Origin: Streptomyces sp. Isolate_45 | GTDB taxonomy: Bacteria; Actinomycetota; Actinomycetes; Streptomycetales; Streptomycetaceae | DNA length: 51,867 bases | Reading direction: 5' to 3' | Assembly: GCF_024721315.2 (NCBI RefSeq) | Contig: NZ_JANFAK020000050.1 | Span: 1-51,867 of the forward strand | Shown here: positions 50,168-51,867 of the stretch, piece after piece | Layout: the number at the start of each line of letters is the position of its first letter | Position numbering within the stretch: position 1 is the stretch's first letter | Made by a program: the position numbers and the translations under genes | The notes under the pieces: model-generated | The model's database searches: none | What the model was told of the DNA's origin: nothing | Seen by the model: only the letters and a program-made list of their open reading frames with translations

Positions 50168-51220
50168 ATGTCGATCTCGGCTGACGAGCGCCGGACCCGG
50201 ATCCTCGAAGAGGTGCAGAAGCTCGGCACGGTCCGCGTGGTGGAACTCGCGGAGCGGATCGGCCTACCCGCCGTCACCGTTCGGCGGGACGCTGCGGCGC
50301 TGGCCGAGGCCGGCCTGGTCCGCCGGTCCCACGGCTCGGTTTCGACAGTGACCGGATCGGCCGACCGGGCTGCAGACGGCCCCACGGTCGGCCTGCTCGT
50401 GCCGGCCGCCGGCCAGTACTTCGCCGAGGTCATCGCCGGCGCCCGGGCCGCCGTCGCCGAAGCGGGCGCCCAACTGGTCCTCGGAATCTCCTCCTACGAG
50501 GCCAGCGCCGACCGCGTCCAGATCGAGCAGCTGCTGAAGTCCGGCGTGCAGGGGCTGCTGCTCGCCCCCAACTGGACGCCGGCCGATCACCCCGGCGACC
50601 AGACCTGGGTCGGGGAACTCCCGGTGCCCGCCGTCCTGGTTGAGCGCCGCCCCCGCCCGGGAAGCCCCGCTGCGGAGCTCGACTCGGTCTCCTCCGACCA
50701 CCGTCACGGTGTGCTCCTCGCCCTGCGCCACCTGTCCGCCTCCGGGCACGACCGGGTGGCCCTGGCCGCCCGCCGCGACACCTGGACCGCACACGAGATC
50801 CGGGTGGGCTACGCCGAAGGCTGCGAACTGCTCGGCCTGACCGCTGAGCCCGTGATCGACATCCTCAACCCCGGGGCGGACGCCGAGGCCGTGGCGGGGC
50901 AGTTGGCCGCCGCCGTCGCGCGCGGTGTCCGCGCGGTCCTGGTCCACAACGACCAGGACGCCATCCAGGTGCTCCCGCTGCTGCGAGCCCGGGGCCTACG
51001 GGTGCCCGAGGACCTTGCCGTGGTCAGCTACGACGACGTGCTCGCCGCCCTGGGCGCGCCACCACTGACCGCGGTCGCCCCGCCGAAACAGGCCGTGGGA
51101 GCCGAAGCGGTCGCCCTTCTGCTGCGCCGCATCGCGGCGGCAGACTCGCTCCCGGTCCACCACGTCCAGCTCCTGCCGACCCTGAAGGTCCGCGAATCCT
51201 GCGGGGCCGCGGCGGGCTGA
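50168..51220 (+). CDS. DeoR-LacI hybrid transcriptional regulator
   Basis: A 350-residue regulator. Residues 1-60 are a DeoR-type winged HTH (RRTRILEEVQKLGTVRVVELAERIGLPAVTVRRDAAALAEAGLVRR, shortened). The rest is a LacI-type sugar-binding sensor: VGLLVPAAGQYFAEVIAGARAAV, LDSVSSDHRHGVLLALRHL, RGVRAVLVHNDQDAIQVLPLL and DLAVVSYDDVLAAL. ATG at 50168 has GGCAGGAG 5-6 bases upstream. It is next to, and divergent from, the sugar-import operon and probably represses it through the GATC palindromes. Confidence 0.92.
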   Translation: MSISADERRTRILEEVQKLGTVRVVELAERIGLPAVTVRRDAAALAEAGLVRRSHGSVSTVTGSADRAADGPTVGLLVPAAGQYFAEVIAGARAAVAEAGAQLVLGISSYEASADRVQIEQLLKSGVQGLLLAPNWTPADHPGDQTWVGELPVPAVLVERRPRPGSPAAELDSVSSDHRHGVLLALRHLSASGHDRVALAARRDTWTAHEIRVGYAEGCELLGLTAEPVIDILNPGADAEAVAGQLAAAVARGVRAVLVHNDQDAIQVLPLLRARGLRVPEDLAVVSYDDVLAALGAPPLTAVAPPKQAVGAEAVALLLRRIAAADSLPVHHVQLLPTLKVRESCGAAAG

Positions 51221-51723
51221 CTCCGCAGGAGAGGCCTCCCGACATCGGCCAGGCCGGGCCGGCGCCGGCGGTGCGGATCGGCCAGCCGCTGCGCCAGTGG
51301 GACGGTGCGGGGCTGGTCGCCGCCGGTGACGGCGATGCGGATCGGGCGCCGCCGAAGCCGCGCGCCGGCCTCCACGCCGCTCGCGTAGCCGAGTCCGGCG
51401 AGCCGACGACAACGGCTGCCACGAGCGGGGCGGGTTACTCGCCTACGTACCCGAACCCTCCCCGCCCTCGCACGGCTGACGTACCGGCAGACGTCAAGCG
51501 GAATTCGGTCCAGCCGGCGGCCAATTGGCGTCCATCCGGCTTGGTGTATTGACTCGATCGGTCCCACCGACCTACGGTCCCGTCGACGGTGATTCCACAG
51601 TGCTCCAGCCGCGCCGCCGCCCCGGGCGCCATCCTGTACCGCCTGTTCAGCGCCAGGTGCCTGCCCGGCTGCGAGGGATCCGTCGACTCCCGCACCTCTC
51701 CTCCCGCCTCCTGCGGAGTCCCC
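51221..51723. other. Intergenic region before the terminal secreted-protein gene
   Basis: Several overlapping frames on the minus strand have no recognisable motif and I do not accept any. A possible promoter TTGACT (51549-51554) with TACGGT 18 bases later lies about 150 bases before the ATG at 51724. Nothing else is seen. Confidence 0.4.

Positions 51724-51867
<144 letters not shown>

Noticed and set aside
51024..51567. Minus-strand frames after the DeoR-LacI gene
   Set aside because: Arg/Pro-rich, no motif, and overlapping the regulator 3' end; likely shadows.

Overview
The window is high-GC chromosomal DNA from an actinomycete, almost certainly Streptomyces or a close relative such as Kitasatospora. 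Supporting signs are the very strong G/C bias at third codon positions, frequent GTG/TTG starts, ATGA/GTGA coupling, leaderless-looking starts, an ergothioneine egtABCD operon, an XRE/TPR regulator paired with a NUDIX gene, DUF6230/DUF6114 proteins, a DtxR/DmdR-type iron box and a DasR-like dre site. The sequence ends in a run of 73 G, which looks like a contig-end artefact.

Positions 1-31,700 read as ordinary chromosome. In order they hold: a phosphatase-like lipoprotein, a UvrA-like ABC ATPase, a luciferase-like oxidoreductase, a HAD phosphatase and a dodecin; an orphan sugar-binding lipoprotein behind a dre-like site; an OlsB/OlsA ornithine-lipid pair; egtABCD (no egtE); a PARG-like macrodomain protein; a solitary PemK/MazF toxin; an amidase behind the fused remains of a hydrolase and an MFS transporter, with a divergent LacI regulator; a thiolase and an aromatic-aldehyde dehydrogenase; a thioredoxin and a disulfide-type flavoprotein; an iron-box-controlled pair of exported proteins, one carrying an LAxTG wall-sorting signal; a metallophosphoesterase and a DUF2087 protein; a coupled DUF6230-DUF6114-secreted-protein operon with a MerR regulator; an RlmG-like methyltransferase, a TPR protein and a pirin.

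Positions 32,581-43,855 are an accessory region bounded by two versions of the pirin 3' end. They share an exact 20-bp block and then diverge, which suggests integration into the pirin gene followed by decay; no integrase is seen. Inside are a NUDIX gene convergent with an XRE/TPR regulator, a near-perfect operator, a 51-residue acidic peptide gene separated by a hairpin from a truncated JmjC/cupin oxygenase that now reads into a methyltransferase, a second NUDIX behind a frameshifted XRE/TPR fragment, a peptidase S9 tail, a DUF998 protein, a frameshifted DUF4287 gene, a RibD/DHFR-like reductase, and a divergent SDR/TetR pair.

Positions 44,400-51,220 carry a carbohydrate ABC import operon (binding protein, two permeases, hydroxyacid dehydrogenase, broken Gfo/Idh/MocA oxidoreductase). 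It is divergent from a DeoR-LacI hybrid regulator, with several GATC-centred palindromes between them and a short ORF that joins a DUF2264 N-terminus to a GH35 C-terminus. Deletion scars and frameshifts recur across the window (16.5, 36.4, 37.4, 39.3, 40.6, 44.5 and 49.8 kb). The final bases begin a secreted protein that runs into the poly-G tract.
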